Numbered from the stretch's first letter, positions 26,221-36,718 are shown. The stretch is 64,000 bases of DNA from Aquamicrobium sp. (GCA_019739225.1 JAHHDT010000005.1:806001-870000), one strand, 5' to 3'. Numbers and translations: made by a program. Notes: generated by a model not told the origin, from the sequence alone.

Positions 26221-26766
26221 ATGTATGTCTGGCTGCGACTTGCCCGCATGATGGCGACCGCCAAATCGCGCGGTCGCTATCGCATGGGCGACGAAAGCCG
26301 GTTGACCTTCCGTTGCCTGCCGACGGACATCGATTCCAACCTGCATCTCAACAATGCCCGCTACATGATGCTTGCCGATGTCGGCCGCATCGACATATTT
26401 GCGCGCGCGGGGCTTATAGCCTTGGCGCGAAAGCACCGCTGGGCGCCGATGATGGGCGGCTTGCAGGCCGTCTATGTGCGAGAGATCAGGCTCTGGAAAA
26501 AGTTCGACGTCGTTTCCACGGTCGAGACCTGGGAAGACACGCAGGTGATCGGGCGGCATCGTTTCGTGCTGGAGGACGGCCGGACGGCGGCGCTGGTGAT
26601 GACCACGGCAGGCGTCTACGATTTCGGCGCGCGGCGTTTCGTGCCGATCGACGAGGTTGTCGGAAATCTTGGCGTCGACGCGAAACCGCGCCAGCCTACC
26701 GAGGAAGAACGCACCTTCATGGCCTCGCATGGGCGCTTGCGGGAGCTTGCCAAGGGCGCGGCCTGA
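26221..26766 (+). CDS. thioesterase family protein (hot-dog fold)
   Basis: This 181-residue protein is of the 4-hydroxybenzoyl-CoA thioesterase/Them6-like group. 'LPTDIDSNLHLNNARYMMLAD' holds the Asp and the N-terminal helix motif of the family, and 'VSTVETWEDTQVIGRHRFVL' the central strands. It would hydrolyse acyl-CoA. It lies just after the beta-oxidation operon but behind a repeat element, so co-transcription is uncertain. The ATG follows GGAAGGAG. Confidence 0.85.
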   Translation: MYVWLRLARMMATAKSRGRYRMGDESRLTFRCLPTDIDSNLHLNNARYMMLADVGRIDIFARAGLIALARKHRWAPMMGGLQAVYVREIRLWKKFDVVSTVETWEDTQVIGRHRFVLEDGRTAALVMTTAGVYDFGARRFVPIDEVVGNLGVDAKPRQPTEEERTFMASHGRLRELAKGAA

Positions 26767-26899
26767 CGTTGCGTCGGCAAGCATTCGCCCATGAATCAAA
26801 ATTGCGCGATCAGGGACATGCAGTCCGCTCTCCCGGCACGTGCGGCATTGCGGGGAAGACCCGTGTCGCTAATGTGATGCAAAACGAGAAAGCTGCGCC

Positions 26900-27514
26900 A
26901 TGACCGCCATCGACTACTATTTCATCTGTTCGTCGCCCTTCGCCTATCTTGGCCACAAGGCGTTCCATGAACTCGCCGCTAGGCACGGCGCTGAAATCCG
27001 CTACAAGCCGATCAACATTGGCGGCGTCTGGGAAAAGTCCGGCTCCGTGCCGCTCGGCCAGCGCACGCCGCTGCGCCAGCGTTACCGCCGGATCGAATTG
27101 CAGCGCATCGCCGACATGCGCGGCCTGCCGCTGGAGCTCGAGCCCAAATTCTTCCCCGTCGATCCCGGCCTTGCCGATCGCTGCGTGATAGCGCTCGTCG
27201 GGCAGGGAGCCGATCCCGCAGGCTTCATCTGGCGCGCGCATCAGGGCGTATGGGCCAGAAACGAAAACATCGCCGACCCTGAACAGCTCTCAGCCTATCT
27301 TACGGCAGAGGCCCACGATGCAGACGCCGTGCTGAAGGCCGCGGGCGAGCCCGAAGCCGCTGAAACGCTTGCCCGCAACACCAGCGAAGCCGGTGATGCC
27401 GATGCGGTCGGGGCGCCGGTCTACGTGCTCAACGGCGAACCTTTCTGGGGGCAGGATCGGCTCGAGCACCTTGCCCACGCGCTGGAAACGGGGCGAGCGC
27501 CTTTCAGAGCCTGA
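26900..27514 (+). CDS. 2-hydroxychromene-2-carboxylate isomerase (DsbA-like/NahD family)
   Basis: This 204-residue thioredoxin-fold protein begins 'IDYYFICSSPFAYLGHKAF', the signature of HCCA isomerases. The active-site Ser of 'SSPFAYLG' binds glutathione. 'GAPVYVLNGEPFWGQDRLEHL' closes the fold. In naphthalene degraders the enzyme isomerises an aromatic ring-cleavage product. Here it is isolated, so a general GSH-dependent role is as likely. Confidence 0.88.
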   Translation: MTAIDYYFICSSPFAYLGHKAFHELAARHGAEIRYKPINIGGVWEKSGSVPLGQRTPLRQRYRRIELQRIADMRGLPLELEPKFFPVDPGLADRCVIALVGQGADPAGFIWRAHQGVWARNENIADPEQLSAYLTAEAHDADAVLKAAGEPEAAETLARNTSEAGDADAVGAPVYVLNGEPFWGQDRLEHLAHALETGRAPFRA

Positions 27515-27603
27515 GGAAACCGGCGGCATTGGGCTGGACAGTCCGGCGCGCAGGGATTAACTAGACGGGAAAGGTATTTTTTCCTGTCTTCGGGGAGGGC
27601 GCG

Positions 27604-28254
27604 ATGCTCTCGCATGAACGTGTCTGGGCGGCAATCGACGCGCTCGCGGCGGAGCATTCGCTGTCTGCGTCGGGACTTGCCAAGCGGGCCGGGCTCGATT
27701 CCACCGCCTTCAACAAGTCGAAGCGGCTGTCGGCTGACGGCCGGCCACGCTGGCCGTCGACGGAGTCGCTCGCAAAGATCATCGAAGCGACTGGTGTCAC
27801 GTTGGGCGACCTCTTCGCGCTGGTCGAGGAACATCCACGACGGCCCGTTGGCCGGGCGCGGCAAAGGCGTCCCGCTGTTCCGCTGCTCGGTTTCGCGCAG
27901 GCTGGCGCGGGCGGCTTTTTCGACGATGCAGGCTTCCCGGTTGGCCAGGGTTGGGAGGAGATCGAGCTTCCAGCCGGCGCGGGCGAGGGCGCCTATGCGC
28001 TGCAGGTTCAGGGCGATTCCATGCTGCCGCTCTATCGCGACGGTGACGTGTTGATCGTTGAGCCCGGCGCGCAGGTGCGCAAGGGCGACCGTGTCGTGGT
28101 CAAGATCATCAGCGGCGAGGTTACGGCGAAAGTGCTCGCAAGCCGCAGCACCGAGGCTATCGAACTCGTGTCTCTCAATCCCGCCCATCCCGATCGCACG
28201 GTGTCGACGGCCGAGATCGAATGGATGGCGCGCATCGTCTGGGCGAGCCAGTAG
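27604..28254 (+). CDS. LexA-like S24 family autoproteolytic repressor with HTH
   Basis: This is a 216-residue protein. The N-terminal helix-turn-helix of the XRE/CI type spans about 5-75 ('LSASGLAKRAGLDSTAFN'). The C-terminal S24 domain has Ser139 in 'VQGDSMLPLY' and Lys176 in 'GEVTAKVL', 37 residues apart as in E. coli LexA. An Ala-Gly cleavage site lies at 100-101 in 'FAQAGAGGFF'. All parts for self-cleavage are present, so it may respond to RecA or to stress. The next gene starts directly at its stop codon. Confidence 0.88.
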   Translation: MLSHERVWAAIDALAAEHSLSASGLAKRAGLDSTAFNKSKRLSADGRPRWPSTESLAKIIEATGVTLGDLFALVEEHPRRPVGRARQRRPAVPLLGFAQAGAGGFFDDAGFPVGQGWEEIELPAGAGEGAYALQVQGDSMLPLYRDGDVLIVEPGAQVRKGDRVVVKIISGEVTAKVLASRSTEAIELVSLNPAHPDRTVSTAEIEWMARIVWASQ

Positions 28255-28989
28255 GTGCGGCCGCTGGCGGCAATGGTCGCGCTGGCCGGGCTCGCCGGTG
28301 TGAGCGCCGCGCTCCTGTCTTCCGGCGATTTCCTGACCAGCCACAAAGACCCTGCCGCGGTCGAGACGGTTCCCGTGGAGCCCGAGGCCGTGGCACAGCC
28401 GGCCCCCGCGGTGCCGCTGCTGCCTGTTCCTTCTCGTGTCCGGCCCGTTGCACCGGATGTGGTAGCGGCACCACTCGTGGAGCAGGAAGTGCTGGAGCGG
28501 ATCGATCCGCGCGAGGCGCTGGGCATCGGCCGCGTGCGGGCCCCGTCCGAAGGGCCGCCCGCCGAAACCATGCTTCACCGGCCGGTGGCAACCGCTGCCG
28601 GCGCGTTCGAGGCACGTGGCTATCACGTCGCGCTTTCGGGCATCGAGGTCACCGGTGCGGACGAGACCTGTGGCAGCGATGGCGCATCCTGGCCGTGCGG
28701 CGTGCATGCCCGCACCGCTTTCCGCAACTGGCTGCGCGGCCGCGCGCTGTCCTGCGTCGTGCCGCCGGTTGCTCCGCAGGAAACCGTCGTGACCCAGTGC
28801 AAGCTTGGCGGACATGACGCAGCAGCCTGGCTGGTCGCGCAGGGCTGGGTGCGTGCCGTGGCCGATGGACCCTATGCCGAAATGGAGGCCGAAGCGCGGG
28901 AAAATGCGAGGGGGCTCTTCGGTGCAGCACCTTCCAGCGCCGCGCCGCCCCCGCTGACGCTCACCCTGCCTGAAACCTCAGGCGGTTAG
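28255..28989 (+). CDS. thermonuclease-like (SNase-fold) membrane-anchored protein
   Basis: This 244-residue protein has a hydrophobic N-terminal anchor (about 3-22), a Pro/Val linker and a C-terminal staphylococcal-nuclease-like domain from about 120 ('[11 protein letters not shown]', '[23 protein letters not shown]', '[11 protein letters not shown]'). The Arg normally before GIDAPE is Ala here and the Glu of that motif is displaced, so catalysis is doubtful. GTG 28255 abuts the TAG of the S24 gene, showing tight coupling. The last 12 bases overlap the convergent lysS gene. Confidence 0.75.
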   Translation: MRPLAAMVALAGLAGVSAALLSSGDFLTSHKDPAAVETVPVEPEAVAQPAPAVPLLPVPSRVRPVAPDVVAAPLVEQEVLERIDPREALGIGRVRAPSEGPPAETMLHRPVATAAGAFEARGYHVALSGIEVTGADETCGSDGASWPCGVHARTAFRNWLRGRALSCVVPPVAPQETVVTQCKLGGHDAAAWLVAQGWVRAVADGPYAEMEAEARENARGLFGAAPSSAAPPPLTLTLPETSGG

Positions 28990-30636
28990 CTCTCCGCTCA
29001 GTGCTTTCTCGATCAGCGCGCGCGTGTTGCCGATGCCGTAGAGCGCAGCAAAGGAGCCGAAGCGCGGGCCGCGTTCCTGCCCGATCAGCACCTGGTAGAT
29101 CATCTGGAAGAAGGCCACCGAGACCCCGGGGCCGCCCTCGGGGCTTTTCTTGGAGTGATCCTGATAGCGCTCGATTGCGCGGGCGACATCCAGCGCGGCG
29201 TTCTGGATCGCCTCGCCATCCGAACCGGCTGGCAACGTCGCGAGCTTGTCGGCGAGCGCCTGCAGGGCCTCTGCTTCCACCGTATCCGGCGCCCGGAACT
29301 GCTTTTGCGGCTTCACGAAGTCTTCGAAATAGCGGATCGCGTAACCTACCAGCCGGTCGAGTTCCGGATGGGTCTGCGGTGTCACGCCTGCAGCGTGGCG
29401 AGAAATGAACCCCCACAGCACCGACTTGTCGTGCGCGTTCGAAGCGCTGACGAGGTTGAGCAACAGGCCGAACGGGACCGGCATGTCGACGACGGGCGGG
29501 TTGCCGTCATGGATATGCCAGACCGGATTGCCCAGTCGCTCCTTCCAATCCTGCCGCTGATAGGCCGACAGGAACTGGTAGTATTCATCGACCGCGCGCG
29601 GAATGACGTCGAAGTAGAGTTTCTTGGCCGTGCGCGGCTTCTGGAACATGTAAAGCGCGAGGCTCTCCGTCGGGGCGTAGGTCAGCCATTCGTCGATCGT
29701 CAGGCCGTTGCCCTTCGACTTCGAGATCTTCTGCCCGTTCTCGTCGAGGAACAGCTCGTAGACGAAGTGTTCCGGTGCACGGCCGCCGAGCGCGACGCAG
29801 ATGCGGTCGTAGACGCCCATGTTCGGTCCGTGGTCCTTGCCGAACATCTCGAAATCGATGCCCAGCGCCGCCCAGCGCGCGCCGAAGTCCGGCTTCCACT
29901 GCAGTTTGACCTTGCCGCCGGTGACGGGAAGGGTCGTCTCCGTACCGTCCTCGTCGTCGAAGGTGATCGTTCCGGCCACTGCATCGACCTTCTTCATCGG
30001 GACGTAGAGCACGCGCCCCGTCTTCGGCGAGATCGGCAGAAAGGGGCTGTAGGTCGCCTGGCGTTCCTCGCCGAGCGTGGGCAGCATGATCGCCATGATC
30101 GCGTCGTAGCGTTCCGCCACGCGCTTCAGGATCGCGTCGAGGCGACCTGACTTGTAATAGTCCGTCGCGCTGGCGAACTCGTAGTCGAAGCCGAACGTGT
30201 CGAGGAAGCGGCACAGCATGGCATTGTTATGATGGCCGAAGCTCTCATAGTCGCCCCCGAAGGGGTTCGGCACCACGGTCAGCGGCTTGTGCAGATAAGG
30301 CTCCAAGAAGGAACGATCCGGCACGTTGTCCGGAATCTTGCGCATCCCGTCCATGTCGTCCGAAAAGCAGATCAGCTTGGTGGGAACCTGGTCCTCGGTC
30401 AGAATACGGAAGGCGTGACGCACCATCGATGTGCGCGCCACCTCGCCGAACGTACCGATATGCGGAAGACCAGAGGGGCCGTAGCCGGTCTCGAACAGCA
30501 CGACCTCTGGCCAGTCGCTTCCCTCGTAACGTTTGATGATCTTGCGGGCCTCCTCGAACGGCCACGCTTTGCTCTCGCGTGCCGCCGAAAGGATTTCGGG
30601 CGAAAGCATCAGCGAGTTCGATCGCGAAGTGGTCAT
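28978..30636 (-). CDS. lysK: lysine--tRNA ligase, class I
   Basis: This 552-residue class I synthetase charges tRNA-Lys. It has '[15 protein letters not shown]', which carries the HIGH-like motif, and 'KISKSKGNG' as the KMSKS loop, plus a C-terminal helical bundle. Most bacteria use the class II LysS; the archaeal-type class I enzyme is standard in alphaproteobacteria. The ATG at 30636 ([10 protein letters not shown]) is used; a longer frame reaches 30684. Its 3' end overlaps the SNase-like gene by 12 bp tail to tail. Confidence 0.95.
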   Translation of the reverse strand: MTTSRSNSLMLSPEILSAARESKAWPFEEARKIIKRYEGSDWPEVVLFETGYGPSGLPHIGTFGEVARTSMVRHAFRILTEDQVPTKLICFSDDMDGMRKIPDNVPDRSFLEPYLHKPLTVVPNPFGGDYESFGHHNNAMLCRFLDTFGFDYEFASATDYYKSGRLDAILKRVAERYDAIMAIMLPTLGEERQATYSPFLPISPKTGRVLYVPMKKVDAVAGTITFDDEDGTETTLPVTGGKVKLQWKPDFGARWAALGIDFEMFGKDHGPNMGVYDRICVALGGRAPEHFVYELFLDENGQKISKSKGNGLTIDEWLTYAPTESLALYMFQKPRTAKKLYFDVIPRAVDEYYQFLSAYQRQDWKERLGNPVWHIHDGNPPVVDMPVPFGLLLNLVSASNAHDKSVLWGFISRHAAGVTPQTHPELDRLVGYAIRYFEDFVKPQKQFRAPDTVEAEALQALADKLATLPAGSDGEAIQNAALDVARAIERYQDHSKKSPEGGPGVSVAFFQMIYQVLIGQERGPRFGSFAALYGIGNTRALIEKALSGELTA

Positions 30637-30791
30637 TTCGAGTGTCCTGTGAAGATTTGCGGGCCTTCTTGCCAGCGCGCGCAACGTCTATGCGCGCTTG
30701 AGCAATGCGTCAATCGCGACCGGGGTTTTTCATTGCGGTAACGCCCGCAGCTTCCTACGTTGCGGTCTGGACAGCATCAATGGAGCAGAAC

Positions 30792-31205
30792 ATGTCGAAG
30801 CCGACCCCACAGGAAGCGATGGTCTATCTGATGGTTATCATGTCGGCGTCTGACCGCGACATGGGCGACGAGGAACTGGCGCGCATCGGCGCGATTGTCC
30901 GCACGCTTCCCATTTTCCAGGGCTTCGAACAATCGCGCACGTTGGCTGTGGCGCAGGAGTGCCAGCAACTTCTGCAGCAGGAGGACGGCTTCGCCACGGT
31001 GCTGACGCTTATCAAGACCACGCTCACGGAAGATCTGCGTGAAACCGCTTACGCGCTCGCCGTCGACATAGCGGCTGCCGACCTCTCGGTGGGTGATGAG
31101 GAAACGCGTGTGCTCGATCTGGTCAAGGATCGCTTCGGGCTGGATCCGCTGGCGGTCGCAGCAATCGAGCGCTCGGCCGCCATAAGGCACCGCACGGCCG
31201 CGTGA
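30792..31205 (+). CDS. TerB-like (tellurite resistance) family protein
   Basis: This is a 137-residue all-helical protein. 'MVIMSASDRDMGDEELARI' and 'AVDIAAADLSVGDEETRVLDLV' are the two Asp/Glu-rich metal-binding-like turns of the TerB/DjlA N-terminal fold. It stands alone, with no other ter genes, so tellurite resistance should not be assumed. ATG 30792 is preferred (GGAG at 30782-30785); ATG 30780 would add four residues. Confidence 0.82.
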   Translation: MSKPTPQEAMVYLMVIMSASDRDMGDEELARIGAIVRTLPIFQGFEQSRTLAVAQECQQLLQQEDGFATVLTLIKTTLTEDLRETAYALAVDIAAADLSVGDEETRVLDLVKDRFGLDPLAVAAIERSAAIRHRTAA

Positions 31206-31211
31206 CCCCGG

Positions 31212-32060
31212 TCAGTAGAAACTGACCGGAAAATATTTCAGGTAGAGCTCGGCAAACGTTCCCTTGACGGAGATTTCGCGGAGCGCGAAGTCGAACGCCC
31301 GCGCCAGCACCGTGTCCTCACGGTTGGCTGCGATGGCCAGACCAGCTCCGAGGAATTCCGGCGCGAGATACGGCCCACCCGCGAAACGGCAGCAGTTTTC
31401 CGACGCGGAACCGGCAAGCCAGAATGAAAGCCGCATCCCGTCGCCGAAGATGCCGTCGATCCGGCCCTCGCGCAGCGCAGCCTCCATCCATTCAGACTTC
31501 GTGAAGGTCACGGCTTTTGCGGCAGGGAAATACTGTCGCAGCATCGCTTCATGGGCGGTGCCTGCCAGTACGCCGGTGCGCTTGCCGTCGATCGCCTTGT
31601 GCAAGGGTTCGTAGAGCGTCGTGCTCTTGCGGACGACGAAACGCGCGGGAAAGCGGAGATAGGGGCGCGAGAAGAGATACCGCTCGCGAGTCTGCGCGTT
31701 GATCGGTGTTCCCGCGATCAGCGCCTCGCCTTGCCCTGCCGCCATGGCGGCATCCAGCTCGTCCCACGGCAGCCCCTGGATCTGGCAGCGGGCTACGATG
31801 TCGAGCTCACGGCACACCTCCCTTGCCAGATCGACATGGAAGCCGGCAAGCCTGCCCTGTGCATCCAGGAAGCTGAAAGGGGGAAAGTCGATCGTCGTCA
31901 GGAAGCGCAGGCGTTCGACACCGGAAAGGTCGGGCTTCGGCAGACGCTCCCGCTCGTCCCAGTAATTGGGAATGGCCGGTTCGGCCGCAAGCGCGGCTGA
32001 GCCGGACAGCGTGGCGATGATCGCCAAAGCAGACAGAAGAAGGGTCAGTGCCCGGTGCAT
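31212..32060 (-). CDS. transporter substrate-binding protein, amino-acid type (SBP_bac_3)
   Basis: This 282-residue periplasmic protein has a signal peptide (about 1-25) and the SBP_bac_3 core: 'LRFLTTIDFPPFSFLDAQGRLAGFHVDLAREV', shown here in part, then 'AMAAGQGEALIAGTPIN' and 'VLAGTAHEAMLRQYFP'. No permease or ATPase gene is adjacent, so it is an orphan receptor or feeds a distant transporter. An upstream in-frame start at 32093 would add basic residues; ATG 32060 gives a proper signal peptide. Confidence 0.85.
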   Translation of the reverse strand: MHRALTLLLSALAIIATLSGSAALAAEPAIPNYWDERERLPKPDLSGVERLRFLTTIDFPPFSFLDAQGRLAGFHVDLAREVCRELDIVARCQIQGLPWDELDAAMAAGQGEALIAGTPINAQTRERYLFSRPYLRFPARFVVRKSTTLYEPLHKAIDGKRTGVLAGTAHEAMLRQYFPAAKAVTFTKSEWMEAALREGRIDGIFGDGMRLSFWLAGSASENCCRFAGGPYLAPEFLGAGLAIAANREDTVLARAFDFALREISVKGTFAELYLKYFPVSFY

Positions 32061-32542
32061 GGAACGCCGTCGCCTATGGAACGAGATTGCCATTCGATAA
32101 CGGGTTGAAGTCGGTCTCGCAAATCGAATGTCAAAGCGCCCGCTTCGCGGGACTGCGGCGGCGTGGAGCAGACGCCGTGTCGACGACGAGCAGTCACTGC
32201 ACTTGAACCGGCGCTTCTTGGCGTGCGGCGGCGGTCAACCGGGACGCGCAAGCTGGGGGGTCTCGGTGGGAGCATCGAAATCAAGTTGAATTCCAAGGGC
32301 GCAAGGTCATCGGGGAAAATTACTGGAGATGCAGGTGTGTCAAAGCTATTGAAAAGCAAAAAAACACCAAATACATTGCAACCTGGGGTGGGGGTTCTAT
32401 GTGCTCGGTGTCTTTCGGACAGTCCGTCCGATCTGTCGATCTTTGCTGCCGGATACGCTCTTTAGCAACGAAAGGCCTTGCTGCCTTCGGTCGTATCCAG
32501 ACGGTGCGTCTGACCTGTCGCCTGGCGAGCGGAGGTTAGGCT
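32061..32542. other. intergenic region upstream of the glycosyltransferase gene
   Basis: There are 482 bp without a convincing gene. Short frames inside it have no good start signal or recognisable protein. An inverted repeat GGATACG (32451-32457) / CGTATCC (32492-32498) lies about 50 bp before the glycosyltransferase start and could be leader structure. It holds the divergent promoters for the solute-binding protein and the glycosyltransferase. Base composition is visibly more AT-rich around 32330-32390. Confidence 0.5.
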
Positions 32543-34648
32543 GTGGCTTTTTCCGGCGCGTCGCATGCTCCCCACGTAGCGCCGCCGATAGGCCCGTCAC
32601 TGTTGACCGTGGGGCGGCTGAACTCTTCGCCCGATAAGGATTCCCCCAGGGTCGCAGTCGCCGTCGGCGCGGAGGCGCCCACAGGCTCCGCAACAGCGCA
32701 AACGTCTCAGCCCACTTCTCGCGATCTGCTGATGCGCGAGTGGTTGCCGGTCATGCGGCGAACCAGGCTTGCAGCCGAAGTCGTGTTGCGCGCGCTTGAC
32801 CGGGCCTTGGCAAACGGTACCGGCTTCCTCGACGAACTGCTCGCCTCCGGCGAAATCGACGAGGCAGCGCTGTTCCACGCTATCGCCGATGAGTTGGAAC
32901 TGCCGTTCCTTCCCGGGATCGAGGCGACGAGACTGAAGGTGCCCGAGCGTTACCGCCTGGTGGCGCTGCGCCGTCAACGCGGCCTGCCGCTGGCTCTGCT
33001 CGAGCGGCCGGACGGCACTACGCTGCACGTGATCGCAACAACCGATATCGGAATTTCGGTCATGCGCGCCAGGCTGGCGGCGTCACCGGGACTGAAGACA
33101 CGTCTCGCCTTGGCGCCGCCCAGCGTCCTTCGCACGGCTATCCTTGATCTGACGAAGCGGCGATTGCTCGACGATGCGCAGCATGGTCTGTTTCTTCGCC
33201 ATACCGATTTGTCCGCGCGCATCGTGGCCAACGCCTGGCAAGGGGCATGTGTCGCGACGATCCTTGTCGTCCTGCCGCTTTGCCTCTTTATCGCGGCGAT
33301 GGAGACGATCCTTGCGTTGCATGTGGTTGCGACGGTCGCCTTTGGCGCGTGCGTTGCCCTGCGCGTCCTGGCGCTGACCGCGGCCCAGCCCTTGAGGTTG
33401 CGTCCGCCGCCGCCGGTCGATCCGGCCGCGCTGCCCGTCTATTCCGTGATGGTTGCGCTCTACCGTGAGCGGGAGGTGATCCCGCAGCTTCTTGTTGCTC
33501 TCGGCCGGCTGCAATGGCCTCGCAGCAAGCTGGAAATCAAGCTTGTCTGCGAGGAAGACGATCACGAGACGCTGGCAGCACTCCAGGAGCACAAGCTGCG
33601 TCGCTGTATCGAGATCATCAAGGTGCCCGCCGGTCTGCCCCGCACCAAGCCGAAGGCGCTGGCTTATGCGCTGCCGCTTTGCAGCGGAGAATTTGTCACC
33701 CTTTTCGATGCCGAGGATCGGCCGCACCCGCTTCAGCTCATAGAGGCATGGCAACGCTTTTGCGCCGAGGACGATACCCTTGCCTGTCTGCAGGCGCCGC
33801 TTGTCGTGACCAACGCATCAGCAAGCCCGCTGTCGCGCATGTTCGCGTTCGAATACGCAGGGCTTTTCCGGGGTGTGCTGCCATGGCTGGCAGGCCTGGG
33901 CGCGCTTCTGCCCCTGGGCGGAACCTCGAACCATTTCCGGCGATCTGCACTCGTGGAGGCCGGCGGCTGGGACGCCTACAATGTGACCGAGGACGCGGAT
34001 CTCGGGCTGAGGCTCAAACGCTTTGGCTACCGCGCCGGCGTGATCACGCATCCGACATATGAGGACGGGCCGGATGATCTCAAGACCTGGCTGCCGCAGC
34101 GTGTGCGCTGGTTCAAGGGCTGGGCGCAGACCTGGCTCGTCCATATGCGTTCGCCGCGCGCACTCTGGAAAGATCTTGGCCCGCTTTCCTTCCTTCTGAT
34201 GCAGATACTGTTTCTGGGCATGCTCGTCTCGGCTCTGGTCCACCCGGTGTTTCTGTTCACGATCCTCTACGTGATCGCGAAACTAGCCTGGGTAGGCTCG
34301 CTGCAGAACCTGGAAATCGTTCTGGTGACGATCGGCTTCGTCAACATTCTGGCAGGCTACGCCGCCTTCGTCGCCATCGGCATGGCGACGCTGACGCTCA
34401 AGGAGAAGGTGGGCATAGTCTCGATCGCCCTGCAGACGCCTTTCCACTGGATGCGGCTGTCGCTGGCGGCCTGGCTTGCGCTGTGGGAGATCTACCGTCG
34501 CCCGCATTACTGGAACAAGACGCACCATCGGCCTGCGCGCTCCTTCGTTCGCGACAGGGCCGAAAAGCCTCAGCGCAAGGCCGAGGAGGGAGCGCCGATG
34601 ATCTTGTCGTCCTCCGCGCCGATCACGTCGAGGTCGCGTCCGGCATAG
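32543..34648 (+). CDS. membrane glycosyltransferase, family 2, with N-terminal GspE-like domain
   Basis: This is a 701-residue inner-membrane enzyme. Residues 90-190 resemble the GspE/MshE N-terminal domain ('[20 protein letters not shown]'). Two TM helices (about 233-280) precede the GT2 domain with DAED at 389-392, TED at 482-484 and QRVRW at 519-523, the processive-type motifs. C-terminal TM helices follow from about 545. It would polymerise or export a cell-surface polysaccharide. GTG 32543 has GGAGG at 32531-32535. Its last 79 bases overlap the convergent ppk2 gene. Confidence 0.88.
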   Translation: MAFSGASHAPHVAPPIGPSLLTVGRLNSSPDKDSPRVAVAVGAEAPTGSATAQTSQPTSRDLLMREWLPVMRRTRLAAEVVLRALDRALANGTGFLDELLASGEIDEAALFHAIADELELPFLPGIEATRLKVPERYRLVALRRQRGLPLALLERPDGTTLHVIATTDIGISVMRARLAASPGLKTRLALAPPSVLRTAILDLTKRRLLDDAQHGLFLRHTDLSARIVANAWQGACVATILVVLPLCLFIAAMETILALHVVATVAFGACVALRVLALTAAQPLRLRPPPPVDPAALPVYSVMVALYREREVIPQLLVALGRLQWPRSKLEIKLVCEEDDHETLAALQEHKLRRCIEIIKVPAGLPRTKPKALAYALPLCSGEFVTLFDAEDRPHPLQLIEAWQRFCAEDDTLACLQAPLVVTNASASPLSRMFAFEYAGLFRGVLPWLAGLGALLPLGGTSNHFRRSALVEAGGWDAYNVTEDADLGLRLKRFGYRAGVITHPTYEDGPDDLKTWLPQRVRWFKGWAQTWLVHMRSPRALWKDLGPLSFLLMQILFLGMLVSALVHPVFLFTILYVIAKLAWVGSLQNLEIVLVTIGFVNILAGYAAFVAIGMATLTLKEKVGIVSIALQTPFHWMRLSLAAWLALWEIYRRPHYWNKTHHRPARSFVRDRAEKPQRKAEEGAPMILSSSAPITSRSRPA

Positions 34649-35466
34649 GGAATTGTGAGCAACAGGCGGCGGATGACGGTCAGACGCAGACGTCGCTTGT
34701 CGTTGGCGCGAACGACCGTCCACGGGGCATGCTCGGTGTGGGTCCGCTCGAACATCAGATCACGCGCTTTCGTGTACTCGTCCCACTTTTCCATACCTGC
34801 GACATCCATTGGCGAGAACTTCCAAGCCTTGAGCGCGCTGTGCCGACGGTCATGGAAACGGCCGAGCTGGGTTTCCTGTCCGATGGTAAGCCAGAACTTG
34901 AAGAAGCGGATGCCGTCGGCAACGATGCCTTTTTCGAACAGCGGCGCTTCCTCGAGGAATTTCTCATGCTGCTCGGGCGTGCAGAAACCCATTACGGGCT
35001 CGACGCCGGCTCTATTGTACCAGGAACGGTCGAAGGTCACGAACTCGCCGCTGGTAGGAAAATGCGCGACGTGGCGCTGGAAGTACCATTGGCCACGCTC
35101 GGTCTCCGTCGGTTTGGTCAGCGCGACGTTCCGGGCCGTGCGCGGGTTCATGTACTGTCGCGTGACGAAGATCGTGCCGCCTTTGCCAGCTGCATCGCGC
35201 CCTTCGAACAGGACCAGCAGCCGTTCTCCGCTCTTCTGCATCCAGCTTTGCAGCTTCACCAGCTCTACCTGAAGCTTTTCCAGCGTGTCCTCGTAGTCCG
35301 ATTTGTCCAACTTGCTGTCATAGGGATAGCCGCCCGCCTTCAGTTCCATGTCGTCGACCCAATCCGGGAGTTTTGGATCGTCGATGTCGAAGACACGTTT
35401 TTTGCCGTCGATGACGAGCTTGATCGGTTTGACGGGTGTCTCGAACTTCGGGGAGGGGTTGCCCAT
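34570..35466 (-). CDS. ppk2: polyphosphate kinase 2
   Basis: This 298-residue enzyme of the PPK2 class has Walker [10 protein letters not shown] at 89-97, the Asp-Arg lid '[17 protein letters not shown]' at about 145 and '[16 protein letters not shown]' near 230. It transfers phosphate from polyphosphate to a nucleoside diphosphate, or the reverse. In Sinorhizobium meliloti the homologue also borders the pho operon, as here beside phoR. The ATG at 35466 is chosen; a longer frame to 35736 overlaps phoR and is not needed. Confidence 0.93.
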   Translation of the reverse strand: MGNPSPKFETPVKPIKLVIDGKKRVFDIDDPKLPDWVDDMELKAGGYPYDSKLDKSDYEDTLEKLQVELVKLQSWMQKSGERLLVLFEGRDAAGKGGTIFVTRQYMNPRTARNVALTKPTETERGQWYFQRHVAHFPTSGEFVTFDRSWYNRAGVEPVMGFCTPEQHEKFLEEAPLFEKGIVADGIRFFKFWLTIGQETQLGRFHDRRHSALKAWKFSPMDVAGMEKWDEYTKARDLMFERTHTEHAPWTVVRANDKRRLRLTVIRRLLLTIPYAGRDLDVIGAEDDKIIGAPSSALR

Positions 35467-35563
35467 TGAGATATTCCTGTGATGTGGAGAAACCATGCTA
35501 TTGGGTGGTCCTGCGCCGGTCCAGAGGCGAAGGGACGGCGAAGTGGAATTGCAGGGATCGTAA

Positions 35564-36622
35564 ATGGTGCAGGCGACAGAGCTGCGTATCGGCGACAGCG
35601 ACGAGATCGACATGCTATCGGCACGCGAACTGGCTGCCGCCGTTCCCGATCCGATCGTGATCTTCGATGCAAGGGGCGCCGCGCTCCACGCCAACCAGGC
35701 AGCCATTGCCGCATTTGGCCAGATCCCTCGGGGCACGCTTTTGCATCACAAATTCCGTACGCCTGAGATGCAGCAGCTTATTATCGGCCTGCTTGGCGAA
35801 CGCCGGCCGGGCGCGATCGATTACAGCGAAAGGGTGCCGATCGAGCGCGCTTTCCGCGTCTCGGCGATGCCAGTCGGCGCGCGCGGCCTGTTCGTCGTTC
35901 ATTTCAAGGATCAGAGCGAAACGCGCCGCATCGACAGAATGCGCGCCGATTTCATCGCCAATGCCAGCCACGAACTGCGCACGCCACTTGCCTCGATCGC
36001 CGGTTTCATCGAGACGCTGCGCGGCCCGGCGCGAAACGACGAGAAGGCGCGCGACAATTTCCTGCAGATCATGCACGCCCAGACCGAGCGCATGGCGCGG
36101 CTGATCGACGATCTGCTGTCGCTGTCCCGCATCGAGATGAAGCCTTACATGCGATCGGAAGCGAGGATCGACGTTGGCGAGATCGTTGCAGGAGTGGTCG
36201 AGTCGCTCGGCCATCTCGCGCGTGAAGGCGGCGTCGAGGTCTCCTACGTGCGCCCGAAGGAGCCGATCCTCATCCCCGGCAGCCGTGACGAGCTCATCCA
36301 GGTCTTCGAGAATCTGCTGGAAAATGCCTGCAAATACGGTGCCTCCGGCGGCAAGGTGGAGATCGACATCGACAGAACCCGTGCCGGGCCTACACCTGAA
36401 GTGGCTGTGACCGTGCGCGACTACGGGCCGGGGATCGCCGAGGAACACATCCCGCGCATCACCGAAAGGTTCTACCGCGTGGAGACCAGTGTGACGCGAC
36501 GCGGGACCGGGCTGGGGCTAGCGATCGTCAAACATATCCTCACCCGCCATGAAGGTCGGTTGACGGTTAAGTCAAAGCTGGGCGAAGGGTCTGCGTTTAC
36601 CGTGCATCTGCCGGCGGAGTAG
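35564..36622 (+). CDS. phoR: PhoR-like sensor histidine kinase
   Basis: This is a 352-residue kinase. A PAS domain (about 20-115, '[21 protein letters not shown]') precedes HisKA with His136 in '[16 protein letters not shown]' and the ATPase domain ('[15 protein letters not shown]', '[21 protein letters not shown]', '[13 protein letters not shown]'). The wording is typical of PhoR, which senses phosphate through PstSCAB-PhoU. It lacks the N-terminal membrane helices normal in PhoR. It is followed by a terminator and phoU, with no pst genes between. Confidence 0.88.
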   Translation: MVQATELRIGDSDEIDMLSARELAAAVPDPIVIFDARGAALHANQAAIAAFGQIPRGTLLHHKFRTPEMQQLIIGLLGERRPGAIDYSERVPIERAFRVSAMPVGARGLFVVHFKDQSETRRIDRMRADFIANASHELRTPLASIAGFIETLRGPARNDEKARDNFLQIMHAQTERMARLIDDLLSLSRIEMKPYMRSEARIDVGEIVAGVVESLGHLAREGGVEVSYVRPKEPILIPGSRDELIQVFENLLENACKYGASGGKVEIDIDRTRAGPTPEVAVTVRDYGPGIAEEHIPRITERFYRVETSVTRRGTGLGLAIVKHILTRHEGRLTVKSKLGEGSAFTVHLPAE

Positions 36623-36625
36623 GAG

Positions 36626-36660
36626 AGAAAGCACGCTCCCGCGCGCCGCGCTTTCTTTTT
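36626..36660 (+). terminator. intrinsic terminator between phoR and phoU
   Basis: AGAAAGC (36626-36632) pairs with GCTTTCT (36650-36656) around a GC-rich 17-nt loop and is followed by T residues. It suggests that phoR and phoU are separate transcripts. It lies exactly where pstSCAB would stand in related genomes. Confidence 0.65.
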
Positions 36661-36718
36661 CCTGTCATCCGACTACCTTAGATTCATCGTCAAGAATCGC
36701 TCCGGCAGATCGTCCGCC

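Noticed and set aside
30792-31205. Tellurite resistance operon
   Set aside because: Only one TerB-like gene is present, without terA, C, D or Z; the name reflects fold only.
31212-32060. Complete amino acid ABC transporter
   Set aside because: Only the binding protein gene is present; no permease or ATPase gene lies within reach.
32163-32465. 100-residue frame in the region before the glycosyltransferase gene
   Set aside because: No ribosome binding site, no recognisable protein, odd composition; treated as leader or promoter DNA.
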